Source: Cyanobacteriota bacterium (GTDB taxonomy: Bacteria; Cyanobacteriota; Cyanobacteriia; Cyanobacteriales; Microcoleaceae). From it: 56,532 nt of DNA. The DNA lies in NCBI GenBank assembly GCA_025362325.1, contig JANYGO010000219.1, forward strand, positions 1 to 56,532, written 5' to 3'. The notes below the pieces were generated by a model, which was not told the origin of the DNA, did no database searches, and worked only from the letters and a program-made list of their open reading frames with translations. This document shows positions 34,290 through 43,101 of the stretch, piece by piece; the stretch's first letter is position 1, and each line of letters opens with the position of its first letter. A program made the position numbers and the translations under genes.

Positions 34290-36857
34290 TTAAATTAACC
34301 TTAAGTCTAACTTGGAGCTATCGGTCGCAGTTGTAGCACCCCACAGTAATTTAGGATCGTTGAAACCCTGATCTGCAATAAACGATGCAATCTGGGCATT
34401 CGCCGAGTCTTTCAACTTCGTGAAATCAAGATTCATCACCCCTGCTGTCTCAGGTGCGAGCAAGCTATCGACATCGACACTGCTGGCTTTTACCACACCA
34501 GCGGAAGTGCCGCCGTTAATCAAAGGATCGGCGCTAACTGTAGCAGCCATCTCCGTGCCACCAGTCAACGGATCGTCGATGCTAGAAGCAGTTCTTGCCG
34601 GAATTGGCGTCGTTACTGGCAACGAAGGCGTAGTATTCGGGCCCGGTACGTTAAAGCTAACAGGATTAGGCCCCGTTCGGATGGGGAACGCATTGGGAAC
34701 GTTCGGATCGTCGAAAACTTCCAAAACCGAGTAAGTGGCCGGGAACAAATTCGGGAATAGAGCAATCCCCTGCGCATTTGTTCTTACCAGCGGCTCACTA
34801 CCAGCATCATAACGACCGTTCCGGTTCAAATCCAAAGTAAACGGGACATTAGCAAGAGGCGGTTCGCCTGCATCTTGTATGCCGTTGCGGTTGTCATCTC
34901 GGAATTTCGGAACTAACAAATCATAGCGGCGAGAGTTACCAATCAAAGCGCAAGTAAAGGTTTGATTGGGCCCCAAAACGATATTCAGCGGTTGAGTCGT
35001 CTGGAAGAAACCAGGAGGAGGTACTTCTCGCAGGTTATAAGTACCGGGACGCAAATTTCTGAAAGCAAAAGTACCAAACTGATCGCTAGTGGTACTGGCT
35101 TCCCCTGCATCCAGGGCGCCGTTGTTATTGGTATCGAGAAAAACTGTCACCCCGCTAATCGCCGGTTCGTTTCCGTCTCGATAGCCATTCAAGTTAAAGT
35201 CCTCGAATTTGCAACCAGTGATGTTGCTGTTCGGGGTGTTGGCAAAAGTAACGTTAGCATCCTGAGTGCCCAGAGTCACCGGAACAGCAGCAGTTGTCGA
35301 AGGCGAGAAACCAGCCGGTACGACTTCCCGCACCGTGTAATTGCCCGCTGCTAAGTTAGTAAATGCTCCTCTTCCTTGAGCATTCGTCTGTATTTGTTGT
35401 TCTCCGGCGTCAGGAGTCCCATTATTGTTGGTGTCAAGGAAGACAGAGACACCGCTAATTGGTGCTTCACCCTGAGTAGGCTCGAAGCGACCGTTTCCGT
35501 TCAGGTCATTGTATTTGAATACAGTGATGTTAGGTAGAGTGTTTCCCACACCAGAATTCGTTCCATTCCCAGTGTTAGCTCCTACAGGAGTAAAGGTAAG
35601 TGCTGGTGAGGGGTTCGTCGCTGGGAAAGGTAAAGGTGTGTTGGCAAAAATCGGTCGTACACCCGTTGCTGCGATCGAAGTTTCCCCAGTTTGTTGAACG
35701 CCGTCGCGGTTGGTATCTACGAATTTAGGGTCGTTTGGTTTCAGTGTATAGGTTGAATCTGTTACTAAGATCGGTTGCTCTCTGCTGATCGTACCCTGGA
35801 ACCGTGCTTGCGGGCCCGGTGCCGAAACCACAACGGGGTTAGGAGTAGTTGACACTGGAGCATTGAGGTTGCCTGGGGCACCGCCACCGGGCAGTGTCGC
35901 TGGAAAAATTTCCAAGACAGAGTAATTGGCAGCTCTCAAATCCCTGAAGGTAGCCACTCCGTTGACATCGGTGATAGCGATGGGTTCTGAGGCTTGATCC
36001 CAGCGACCGTTCCCGTTCAAATCTAAAATGAAGGGTACGTTAGCAATGGGGGGTTCCAAAACTCCACTCACAACATTTCGCGTGCCACTGCGGTCTATGT
36101 CGCGAAATTTGTTAATTTCGATTTGATAGAGCGGAGTGTCGCCAACTTGAGCGCAGGCAAAAGTTTGACCGGCTGCTACCGTTACGTCCAGTACAGGAAT
36201 GTTGTTGGGTGGGGTGCTTTGGGGGAAATCTCTTTCTAGGGGTTCTCCGTTGATACCGTTGACTCGTTCTTCCCGAACTCTGTATGTTCCAGGTGTTACA
36301 TTAAACGACCACGCACCATTTTTATCTGTTAAAGTGTTAAGTTCCCCTGCATCTAATCTGCCGTTGGGGATGCTACCGTTGCTGCCATCAAGATATATCC
36401 TGACATTTTTAATCCCCGGTTCATTCCCGTCTCGAAAGCCGTCGGCATCTATGTCTAAGTATTTGCATCCAACAATCCGGCTGCCCACAAGTTGGGTGTT
36501 GCCAAAGAAAACGTTGGCGTTTGTGTTTCCAACAGTGACAGCGAGGGGATTCGGAGTCGTGGTACGGAAACCAGCCGGTACGGTGGTTTCTGTGACTACG
36601 TAGTTGCCGGGAACAAGATTTATGAATGAGAACGCTCCGTTAGCGTCCGTAAGGACGGAGACATCTCCTGTGTCTAATCTGCCGTTGCTGCCGATCGCAG
36701 GTTCGAGCAGAATGGGGATGTTTGCCAGACCTGGTTCATTTGCCTGTCTGATTCCATCTCCGTTCAAGTCATTGAACTTGATACCTAAAATTGCCGGGCC
36801 TGTATTCCCAACCTGTAATTGCTGGGCAATCCGCTCTTCGCTAGTTAAATCTGCCAT
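34290..36857 (-). CDS. Large SdrD/Cna-B-like repeat protein (six B-type domains)
   Basis: This 855-aa protein is made of six B-type beta-sandwich domains with the pattern KFNDLNGDGxRQxxEP, LDxNNNGxxDAGE, GxYxVxExxPxGF. The Asp/Asn loops resemble calcium-binding sites. Domains 1-3 and 4-6 form a duplicated triad: domains 2 and 5 carry GCK and a second Cys (FACA / FTCA), and domains 3 and 6 carry LDLNxNGRxD. It has no signal peptide, no membrane segment and no LPxTG motif. A C-terminal region (about 750-855) with ASSIDDPLTGG and SADPLINGG is shared with the next gene and may direct type I-like secretion (inference). AAGGAGAG precedes the ATG. Likely an extracellular or sheath structural protein. 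Confidence 0.88.
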   Translation of the reverse strand: MADLTSEERIAQQLQVGNTGPAILGIKFNDLNGDGIRQANEPGLANIPILLEPAIGSNGRLDTGDVSVLTDANGAFSFINLVPGNYVVTETTVPAGFRTTTPNPLAVTVGNTNANVFFGNTQLVGSRIVGCKYLDIDADGFRDGNEPGIKNVRIYLDGSNGSIPNGRLDAGELNTLTDKNGAWSFNVTPGTYRVREERVNGINGEPLERDFPQSTPPNNIPVLDVTVAAGQTFACAQVGDTPLYQIEINKFRDIDRSGTRNVVSGVLEPPIANVPFILDLNGNGRWDQASEPIAITDVNGVATFRDLRAANYSVLEIFPATLPGGGAPGNLNAPVSTTPNPVVVSAPGPQARFQGTISREQPILVTDSTYTLKPNDPKFVDTNRDGVQQTGETSIAATGVRPIFANTPLPFPATNPSPALTFTPVGANTGNGTNSGVGNTLPNITVFKYNDLNGNGRFEPTQGEAPISGVSVFLDTNNNGTPDAGEQQIQTNAQGRGAFTNLAAGNYTVREVVPAGFSPSTTAAVPVTLGTQDANVTFANTPNSNITGCKFEDFNLNGYRDGNEPAISGVTVFLDTNNNGALDAGEASTTSDQFGTFAFRNLRPGTYNLREVPPPGFFQTTQPLNIVLGPNQTFTCALIGNSRRYDLLVPKFRDDNRNGIQDAGEPPLANVPFTLDLNRNGRYDAGSEPLVRTNAQGIALFPNLFPATYSVLEVFDDPNVPNAFPIRTGPNPVSFNVPGPNTTPSLPVTTPIPARTASSIDDPLTGGTEMAATVSADPLINGGTSAGVVKASSVDVDSLLAPETAGVMNLDFTKLKDSANAQIASFIADQGFNDPKLLWGATTATDSSKLDLRLI

Positions 36858-37491
36858 GATTTCTCTCCTTCACACCTAAATCCACGTAAATTACAGACTA
36901 CTGTATGGGTTTGTCAATAGCTGAGTAGCTTTTGCTAGTCGCTGACAAACGCTACTCGATTTTACATACGTCTGTGCTTGAGGTAATGTTCCCCATCTCA
37001 CACAACAATGCCTCAAGCTTTGTCGCTGGCAAGTATATCAGGTTTTGAAGAACCCTGGCAATTTGAGGGCAACATCTTCAAGATTTGCAGGCCTTCTGTG
37101 TCCCTACATACTTGCTGGTTCGAGCTTTAAAAAGACCTTGACTGAATGCTCCCGGGCGATATCTAGTCTGGTGGTATCGTGGTTATTTGTCACAGCAAAC
37201 TGTGACGGATCGATCTACCGGACTAGATATCACTTGCTTTGCCTGGAAATATGCCGATCCGGCGTTGGGGGAACTGCTCGATACTTTCTCATTCACGCTC
37301 GATGTCACAGCCTCTGAATATTGCACCCAATATACAAGCCAGCTCCAGAGCTCCCGGAACTTAGGCTTGAGTGTTGGAGGTTGCCAAGAATAGGGTATCA
37401 CGCGATCGCCCTTTAATCTCTTCCTGATGATTATCAGTTAGAAATTCCGGGCGATGCTTGCTGCCGATAGCTGCGCCGCGCCTGCTTTTTG
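36858..37491. other. Intergenic region with a cruciform-like inverted repeat (37158-37231)
   Basis: This 634-bp gap separates the two B-domain protein genes. GATATCTAGTC (37158-37168) pairs with GACTAGATATC (37221-37231), and inside it GTCACAG/CTGTGAC (37189-37206) forms a second stem. Short open frames cross the gap (for example 37187-37393, +, with a TTG start), but I recognise none and call none. The promoter of the 855-aa gene must be near 36870-37000. Confidence 0.6.
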
Positions 37492-39429
37492 TCACCCTTG
37501 CATCAGCGACAAATCTCTCGCCCCCAGCGACACGAAAGAGTTTCGGACATCCCAATTAACTAATTCATTTTTATTGACAAATTGACCGATTTCTGAATTA
37601 GGCTCCAGGCCGACATTCTGTTGCCCAAAGTTAGGGATATTGCCTAAATTCGTCGCTGGTCGATCGGTCAAAAAATCACTAATTGGATAAATATCACGAC
37701 ATGGGATGGAAAGCAAGCTATTCGCCCCCATCTTTGCCGCAGGTTCCGCGCCCGCATAGCTGCTAGCATCCGTCAGCGGGTCGCCACTCAAGGATTTAGC
37801 CGATCGAGTTTCAGCTTCTCCCGTCAGCAAATCGATGCTGCTAGCCCGAATATCTGGCGAGACAACAACCACCGCAGGCGGAGTCGTTTGAATGAAACCG
37901 GGCGGCGGAACCTCCCTAATGATGTAACCACCTACCGGAACATTGCGGAAACTGTAATTGCCCTGACTGTCGCTAAAGGTACTCGCTTCGCCCGGATCTA
38001 AACGGGTGTTGTTATTCAGGTCGATGTAAATTTGGGTATTGGCGATCGGCGGTTCCCCGGCATCTAGGCGGCCGTTGGCGTTAAAATCGTTAAATTTAAC
38101 ACCGCTGATCGTGCCCGTCACCAACACGTTGCCAAAGCTGAGATTAGTGGCATTTGTGCCGTTACCCACGGTAATCGAAGTCGGATTTGGCGTGGTTTGT
38201 CGGAAACCGGGCTGCGGGACTTCCCTCACTGTATAGGTGCCTGGGGGCAAGTTGATAAAAGAGAAATTACCTTGGGCGTTTGTTAAAGTCGAAGGCTCGT
38301 TGGCATCTCGGACGCCGTTGTTATTGAGGTCGATGTAAATCGGCCAGTTGGCAACTCTCGGTTCCGTCGGTTCGTTGACACCGTTAGCGTTGAGGTCGTT
38401 GAACTTGAAGCCGCTGATGCTGCCGGTGGGAAAATTGTTGCCGAAATTGATGCCGACAGCGTTGGTATTGCCCGTAATGTCGATCGGCCCTGGATTTGGC
38501 GTAGTCTGTACCCATCCCGGTTGTTGGACTTCCCTCACCAAATAGCTGCCCGGGGAAACATTACCAAAAGTGTAGTTGCCTTGCGGGTTAGTGATGGTAT
38601 TGGGTTCGCCCGGGTCTAGCCTGCCATTGCCGTTGAGGTCGAGGTAAATTTGCCAGTTAGCCAGAGGTGGATCTGTTGCGTCGCGGATGCTGTTGGCATT
38701 GAGGTCGTTGTATTTGAGCCCGCTGATGCTGCCGACAAAAAACACATTGCCAAAATTGACGTTGTTGACAGTGGCGTTGGAAGTAACGTTAACCGGGCCG
38801 GGGTCGGGCGTGGTTTGGCGAAAACCCGGTTGCTGGACTTCTCTGACCGAATATGTGCCTGCAGGAATATTGACAAAAGCGTAATTGCCTTGAGCGTTTG
38901 TAACAGTAGAAGGTTCCCCAGGATCTAAGCGGCCGTTGCTGTTGAGGTCGAGGTAAATTTGCCAGTTAGCTAGTGGTTGTTCCCCAGGATCTTGGCGCCC
39001 GTTGCTGTTGATGTCGTTGAATTTTGTGCCCGCGATCGTCCCGGCGTTGAAGTTGTTGCCAAAATTAATATTACCGGCGTTTGTCCCGCTGGTAATCGCG
39101 ATCGGTGCGGGATTGGGCGTAGTTTGGCGAAAGTTCGGCTGCTGGACTTCTCTAACTTGGTAAGTGCCCCCTGGCAGGTTGGCGAAGATGTAGTTGCCTT
39201 GGGCGTTGGTGAGGGTAGAAGGTTCGTTAAAGTCAAATCGGCCGTTGTTATTGAGGTCGAGGTAGATTTGCCAGTTGGGAATTGGCACATCTCCGGGATC
39301 GGGGCGGCCGTTGGCGTTGAAGTCGTTGTATTTGTTGCCACTGATGCTGCCGACTTGGAAGTTGCCGATGTTGACATTGCCGATGTCTATTTGGCTAGCG
39401 GTTCTGGTAGGGTTGCTGGATTCGGTCAT
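37492..39429 (-). CDS. SdrD/Cna-B-like repeat protein (five near-identical domains)
   Basis: This 645-aa protein has five consecutive B-type domains of about 99 residues, each with GSISGxKxNDxNANG, WQIYLDLNxNGRxDxxEP, TNAQGNYxFxN and a VREVxQPGFRQTTPNP end. The repeats contain no cysteine and are more alike to each other than those of the next gene, suggesting recent duplication or ongoing homogenisation. The C-terminal about 115 residues include ASSIDLLTGEAE and LSGDPLTDASS, matching the end of the 855-aa protein. There is no signal peptide. The ATG at 39429 is preferred; a TTG at 39447 is possible. An extracellular role is likely, mechanism unknown. Confidence 0.87.
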   Translation of the reverse strand: MTESSNPTRTASQIDIGNVNIGNFQVGSISGNKYNDFNANGRPDPGDVPIPNWQIYLDLNNNGRFDFNEPSTLTNAQGNYIFANLPGGTYQVREVQQPNFRQTTPNPAPIAITSGTNAGNINFGNNFNAGTIAGTKFNDINSNGRQDPGEQPLANWQIYLDLNSNGRLDPGEPSTVTNAQGNYAFVNIPAGTYSVREVQQPGFRQTTPDPGPVNVTSNATVNNVNFGNVFFVGSISGLKYNDLNANSIRDATDPPLANWQIYLDLNGNGRLDPGEPNTITNPQGNYTFGNVSPGSYLVREVQQPGWVQTTPNPGPIDITGNTNAVGINFGNNFPTGSISGFKFNDLNANGVNEPTEPRVANWPIYIDLNNNGVRDANEPSTLTNAQGNFSFINLPPGTYTVREVPQPGFRQTTPNPTSITVGNGTNATNLSFGNVLVTGTISGVKFNDFNANGRLDAGEPPIANTQIYIDLNNNTRLDPGEASTFSDSQGNYSFRNVPVGGYIIREVPPPGFIQTTPPAVVVVSPDIRASSIDLLTGEAETRSAKSLSGDPLTDASSYAGAEPAAKMGANSLLSIPCRDIYPISDFLTDRPATNLGNIPNFGQQNVGLEPNSEIGQFVNKNELVNWDVRNSFVSLGARDLSLMQG

Positions 39430-39573
39430 GGTGTTGTTGGGGCCCAATGAACGCGGTTCAATGTTTGCTCTACGGCAATCTAGCAGTTTTTTTGCCGATT
39501 GCAGCTATTTCAGGGGATTAATTTTTTTGATCAGAGGGAAGCGCTGAGAATCAAAAATGCCCCCTGCCCCCTG

Positions 39574-39645
39574 CCCTGCGCGGGCCCATGCCCCATGCCC
39601 TGCGCGGGCCCATGCCCCATGCCCTGCGCGGGCCCATGCCCCATC
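39574..39645. repeat. Three copies of a 24-bp GC-rich unit
   Basis: A 24-nt unit beginning CCCTGCGCGGGCCCATGCCC is repeated three times (39574, 39598, 39622). It contains the palindrome CGCGGGCCC... and lies 78 bp before the peptidoglycan-binding gene. The open frames through it, on either strand, are repeat artefacts. Confidence 0.92.
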
Positions 39646-39722
39646 CCTCCGCTTCGCTTCGCCCAATTTTTGCCAGATTTGATGTACGATCGCTACCAAG
39701 TTTTGCAGAGGTCGAATTTCCT

Positions 39723-40403
39723 ATGTCCCGAAACCTGACAGCAAGCAGGAATAAAGCCCGCGAGGTTCCGAATTTGCTCCTGGGCTGGAGTTTGTGCGGT
39801 TTTTTGGCAATGGGCGCGATCGCCTCTACTTCTGCTCGTGCACAGCTACCTAGCTCCGAACCAGATAACAATAACAGCCCGATCGCCCAAACAGGCGTGA
39901 TCGTCCGCCCCGCAATCAAATTAGGCAGCCGCGGATCGGAAGTTACCGAACTCCAAGCTGCTCTTCAATTATTGGGATTTTATACTGGCGAGGTAGACGG
40001 GATTTTCTCGAAAAGCACTACTAAAGCCGTGTCTCAGTTCCAGGAAGCAGCAGGCATCGCCCCAGACGGCATAGTCGGTCAAAATACTTGGAACCGGCTG
40101 TTTCCTGCGACTCCCGGCGCTAGCGTTGAAAACCCGATCGCCAACACTCCCCCAACGAGCGAAAACCCAGAGATTAAGCCCCAAACGCAGCCCACCAATT
40201 TTCCCGTTTTGAGAAGAAGAATGCGCGGGCCGACAGTCAGAGATTTGCAAGAGCGGCTTAGGGCCAAGGGATTTTTGCGTATCAGTGCTGACGGGGTGTT
40301 CGGGCGCGAAACTGAAGCTGCTGTCAAGGCTGCTCAGCGAAAATATCAACTACCAGCAGACGGCATTGTCGGCCGCGCTACTTGGGAAGCTCTGCTGCGG
40401 TGA
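39723..40403 (+). CDS. Secreted protein with two peptidoglycan-binding domains
   Basis: This 226-aa exported protein has a hydrophobic signal segment at about 18-40 ending in ARAQ. Two PG_binding_1 domains follow: LGSRGSEVTELQAALQLLGF at about 62-81 with DGIVGQNTWNRL, and GPTVRDLQERLRAKGF with DGIVGRATWEALL at the C-terminus. Such domains bind peptidoglycan, so the protein likely sits in the periplasm. No catalytic domain is attached. The ATG at 39723 was chosen because the longer frame upstream reads through the tandem repeat. Confidence 0.92.
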   Translation: MSRNLTASRNKAREVPNLLLGWSLCGFLAMGAIASTSARAQLPSSEPDNNNSPIAQTGVIVRPAIKLGSRGSEVTELQAALQLLGFYTGEVDGIFSKSTTKAVSQFQEAAGIAPDGIVGQNTWNRLFPATPGASVENPIANTPPTSENPEIKPQTQPTNFPVLRRRMRGPTVRDLQERLRAKGFLRISADGVFGRETEAAVKAAQRKYQLPADGIVGRATWEALLR

Positions 40404-41019
40404 AAGCAGGCGAATATTGCCGGATATGCACATTGGGTTCACAAGCGATCGTACAAATTGTTAATAATCGCTTTCTGAAGTATTTCGGCGCGTCAAAAAG
40501 TGTCAAGTTTGGTAAACAAAGTATTGTCAGGCGCGCAGTTGGTGTTAGTCTAAATACATGAGGGGCAGAAACCAAGCAGCACAAAAAACTTGGATAAAAA
40601 TTTTGAATTAGAGTATTTGTCCCGATCGACTCTAGTTCGCAGGCAACGCCTGAATCGTGTAGTTTATTAGCAAAGAAAAGTTGATATTGCGCTCGGGATT
40701 TGTGAAGTAACTTGAGGCGATTTGAGAAATCATAAAGTTATCAAGTTAGAATTGCGATCGCACAATCAAACACAGAAGTCTGAATAGGCTCCGCTAGTAG
40801 CTAGATCGCCCGCAGAGCAGTTGCCAAAAAGTCCACCTTAGTAGTAGTTTTGCTGAGTTTCAGCATAGCTAAAAACCCACTTGAATCAGATTAAATTACC
40901 AATGTTTTAGGGTCTGGCATCCGATATGCTAGGCCCTAAAATTTTTGATGTAGACGGGGCGGTTGAAACCGCGTCTACACAGAAGACCGGGCGGTTTCAA
41001 CCGTACGTCCGATCTATAT
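40404..41019. other. 616-bp intergenic region with hairpins
   Basis: No gene is seen. A hairpin TTTTAGGG (40905-40912) with CCCTAAAA (40934-40941), followed by TTTTT, is a good terminator candidate for the upstream gene, though 500 bp away. At about 40955-41012 lies a GGCGGTTGAAACCGCGTCTACAC / GGCGGTTTCAACCG repeat pair, directly before the stop of the next (minus-strand) gene. The remainder is AT-rich with a single HIP1 octamer. Confidence 0.6.
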
Positions 41020-42747
41020 TCATTTAATATCTTCAATCCGAGCATTCAAACCATTAGTGGTGAGAATTTGTAGCAATTCCTCAGCTTTTTCGCGTTCCCG
41101 AAAAGCACCAGCTTGCATCACCGATCGCCCGTTGGTAAAAGTCCGAAAAGCATCGGGAACTAAGGATACAATTTTTTGGCGATCGCCCGAACTCTCGGCA
41201 TCCACTACAACTCGATAGCGGAAACCCAAAGCAGAAGCTCGATTGCTCCTCGGCGAATTCTCAGAATCGGGCAAAGAATTCCCCCCTAAAACAGCAGGTA
41301 CGTAGCCACCCCTTCCTAGAGGAATGTTGCGCCCAGGAACCGGCAATTTACCCTCGGAAGAAACCGAACTCGAACTATCAAAATTCGGAGGAATTATGGG
41401 TGGCTGTACCGAACTTTCCCGAACCGAGCGAGTAGCCGGATCGGGTACGGGAATGTCGATCGCCCCTGGGACTACCGGTGCAGGAGCGGCATTTCTCGGA
41501 GCAAGCTCTTGCCGCAACTGAGTGCTCGCGGGTGCCTGTCGCCTGGAAACCGGCGACAGCGGCGCAATTGGCGCTCTTTCAACTCGGGGAGTTAGTCGCC
41601 CGGGAATGTAAGCAGGGAGAGAAGTTTCTGGGCCGCCGATACTCGAAGGTCGATCGGCAGTTAGCTGCAAAGCACTTCTTCTAATGGGTGGAGGCGGGCT
41701 AAAAGTTCCCGCCACATCAACCGATCCCGTCGTCCGATTGCTCAACAATTGATTCCCGTAAGCTGGGATTACTTGACCTTTCGCCGCATTGTTGATATCG
41801 TACTGCCCGTTATTGCGAATCACATTGCCCCCCGGTTCCGCCGAAGTGCCCAAATCCGGCAGAGCTCTGGCGATCGCCACAATTCCGTCCCGGCGGTTGC
41901 TTTCGATATAATTGTTGCGCAGCACCGGTCTTGCTTCGGCTTGCACCACCACGCCGTCCTTATTCCGAGTAATTTTGTTGCCGATTAACAAAGGTGAAGC
42001 GTTTTGCGCTACATTCACCCCAAATCCCGTGTCTTCAAACACATTATCTCGAACTTCCGGGCGGGAAGTGCCAAAAATCGTGATCCCGTTAGCTCCATTT
42101 TTCGAGAAAAAATTCCCGCCAATCGTTGGCCTTCCAGTCCCGACTACCGAAATTCCGTCGTGAGTGCTCCCCGAAAAAGTGTTGTTGACAACCGTCGGAG
42201 AACTCGATTCGATCCACAAAGCGTAACCGCGATAGTTGGTATTTGTCACCGTCACCCCGCTGAGTCCAGCCCCGTCTGCGCCTAAAATCGCGATATTTTG
42301 ACCCGCCGAAGTCGGACTGAGAAACTCTCCTCCGCCTTTGATCACAATATTTTGGCCGCGAGTGCTGGGATTTCCCTGAACAGTCACGCTGGGCCTGAGC
42401 ATTAACGGAAATTTTTCGCCGCTTTGAGCGCTGTAAGTACCGGGCGCTAGTAAAATCGCTGTCTTGGGCGGGGCGACGCTGAGGGCGTAGGTGAGGGTTT
42501 TGAACGGAGATTGATCGCTCCCATTACCTCCCGTGTCGCTGCCACCGTTAGAACTCACATAGAGTATGTTAATGTTGCTTTCTGGCACTTGAGAAAGTAG
42601 CTGCACGGAGGGGATACCCGCAGCGATAACTGAGGCTTGAGGGCTATAAAAAGCCGTGCTGGCAAAGACTAGCAGCAAGCAAGAGCTTAAAGCTTTCCTT
42701 GGTGATCGACTTTTTTTGCACTTGCTCTGTTTGGAATTTAGGATCAT
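41020..42747 (-). CDS. Secreted right-handed beta-helix (DUF1565-like) protein
   Basis: This protein of about 575 aa has a signal sequence (residues about 17-45, LSSCLLLVFASTAFYS). A DUF1565-like region follows (LYVSSNGGSDTGGNGSDQSP, then FKTLTYALS). A parallel beta-helix comes next, with repeated NxF/I-GNxIxxN-type turns (VVNNTFSGSTHDGISV, NFFSKNGANGITIFG, NYIESNRRDGIV). A Pro-rich linker then leads to a C-terminal ~65-residue region (RYRVVVDAES, MQAGAFREREKAEELLQIL) that resembles a SPOR domain, which binds denuded peptidoglycan. The chosen ATG (42747) omits 45 upstream codons without signal character. Ligand unknown. Confidence 0.86.
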   Translation of the reverse strand: MILNSKQSKCKKSRSPRKALSSCLLLVFASTAFYSPQASVIAAGIPSVQLLSQVPESNINILYVSSNGGSDTGGNGSDQSPFKTLTYALSVAPPKTAILLAPGTYSAQSGEKFPLMLRPSVTVQGNPSTRGQNIVIKGGGEFLSPTSAGQNIAILGADGAGLSGVTVTNTNYRGYALWIESSSPTVVNNTFSGSTHDGISVVGTGRPTIGGNFFSKNGANGITIFGTSRPEVRDNVFEDTGFGVNVAQNASPLLIGNKITRNKDGVVVQAEARPVLRNNYIESNRRDGIVAIARALPDLGTSAEPGGNVIRNNGQYDINNAAKGQVIPAYGNQLLSNRTTGSVDVAGTFSPPPPIRRSALQLTADRPSSIGGPETSLPAYIPGRLTPRVERAPIAPLSPVSRRQAPASTQLRQELAPRNAAPAPVVPGAIDIPVPDPATRSVRESSVQPPIIPPNFDSSSSVSSEGKLPVPGRNIPLGRGGYVPAVLGGNSLPDSENSPRSNRASALGFRYRVVVDAESSGDRQKIVSLVPDAFRTFTNGRSVMQAGAFREREKAEELLQILTTNGLNARIEDIK

Positions 42748-43101
42748 AAAAAAACACAATTTATCTTTGAGCCGAGTTTCGCATCCCCTGTTTCGTGTCG
42801 GGTTTTCGCGATCGAACTTTAATCTCACCCGCTTGCTGGGGTTTTCTTCTGTTAATGTTTTGTTTTGTTCTGCTAACCTCACGGCTCTCCTCCGAAGTGT
42901 GGTATGCAGCTTAACGATTCCACTTTGATCAAGTTTGATCTATTATGCTTTGTTTTCTTCAAATTCAATAAAACTTAAAAATTTGTCAAATTTAGATCGG
43001 TGGAGGCCAAAATTAGGTCGATCGCTTTTGCCACAATCTTGACGGCGTGGGACAATGTAGCAGTTTGACAGGTAGAATTAATTTTAATTAAGGTGGTTCT
43101 G
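42748..43101. other. Divergent intergenic region between the beta-helix gene and thiE
   Basis: This 354-bp region is AT-rich and must hold both promoters. I looked for a THI-box (TPP riboswitch) before thiE and saw no convincing one; the thiE ribosome site AAGGTGG lies close to the ATG. Confidence 0.4.

Noticed and set aside
37187..37393. 68-codon plus-strand ORF with TTG start
   Set aside because: Starts within the inverted repeat, no ribosome site, and no recognised family.
34420..39547. Several plus-strand ORFs across the B-domain genes
   Set aside because: They are antisense shadows of the repeats, appear in the same relative place in each domain, and have no ribosome sites.
39551..39919. 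Minus-strand ORF with WGMGPRRA repeats
   Set aside because: It is a translation of the 24-bp tandem repeat and is antisense to the peptidoglycan-binding gene.
42883..43101. TPP riboswitch before thiE
   Set aside because: I could not find the conserved CUGAGA and ACCUGAU-type blocks in order.
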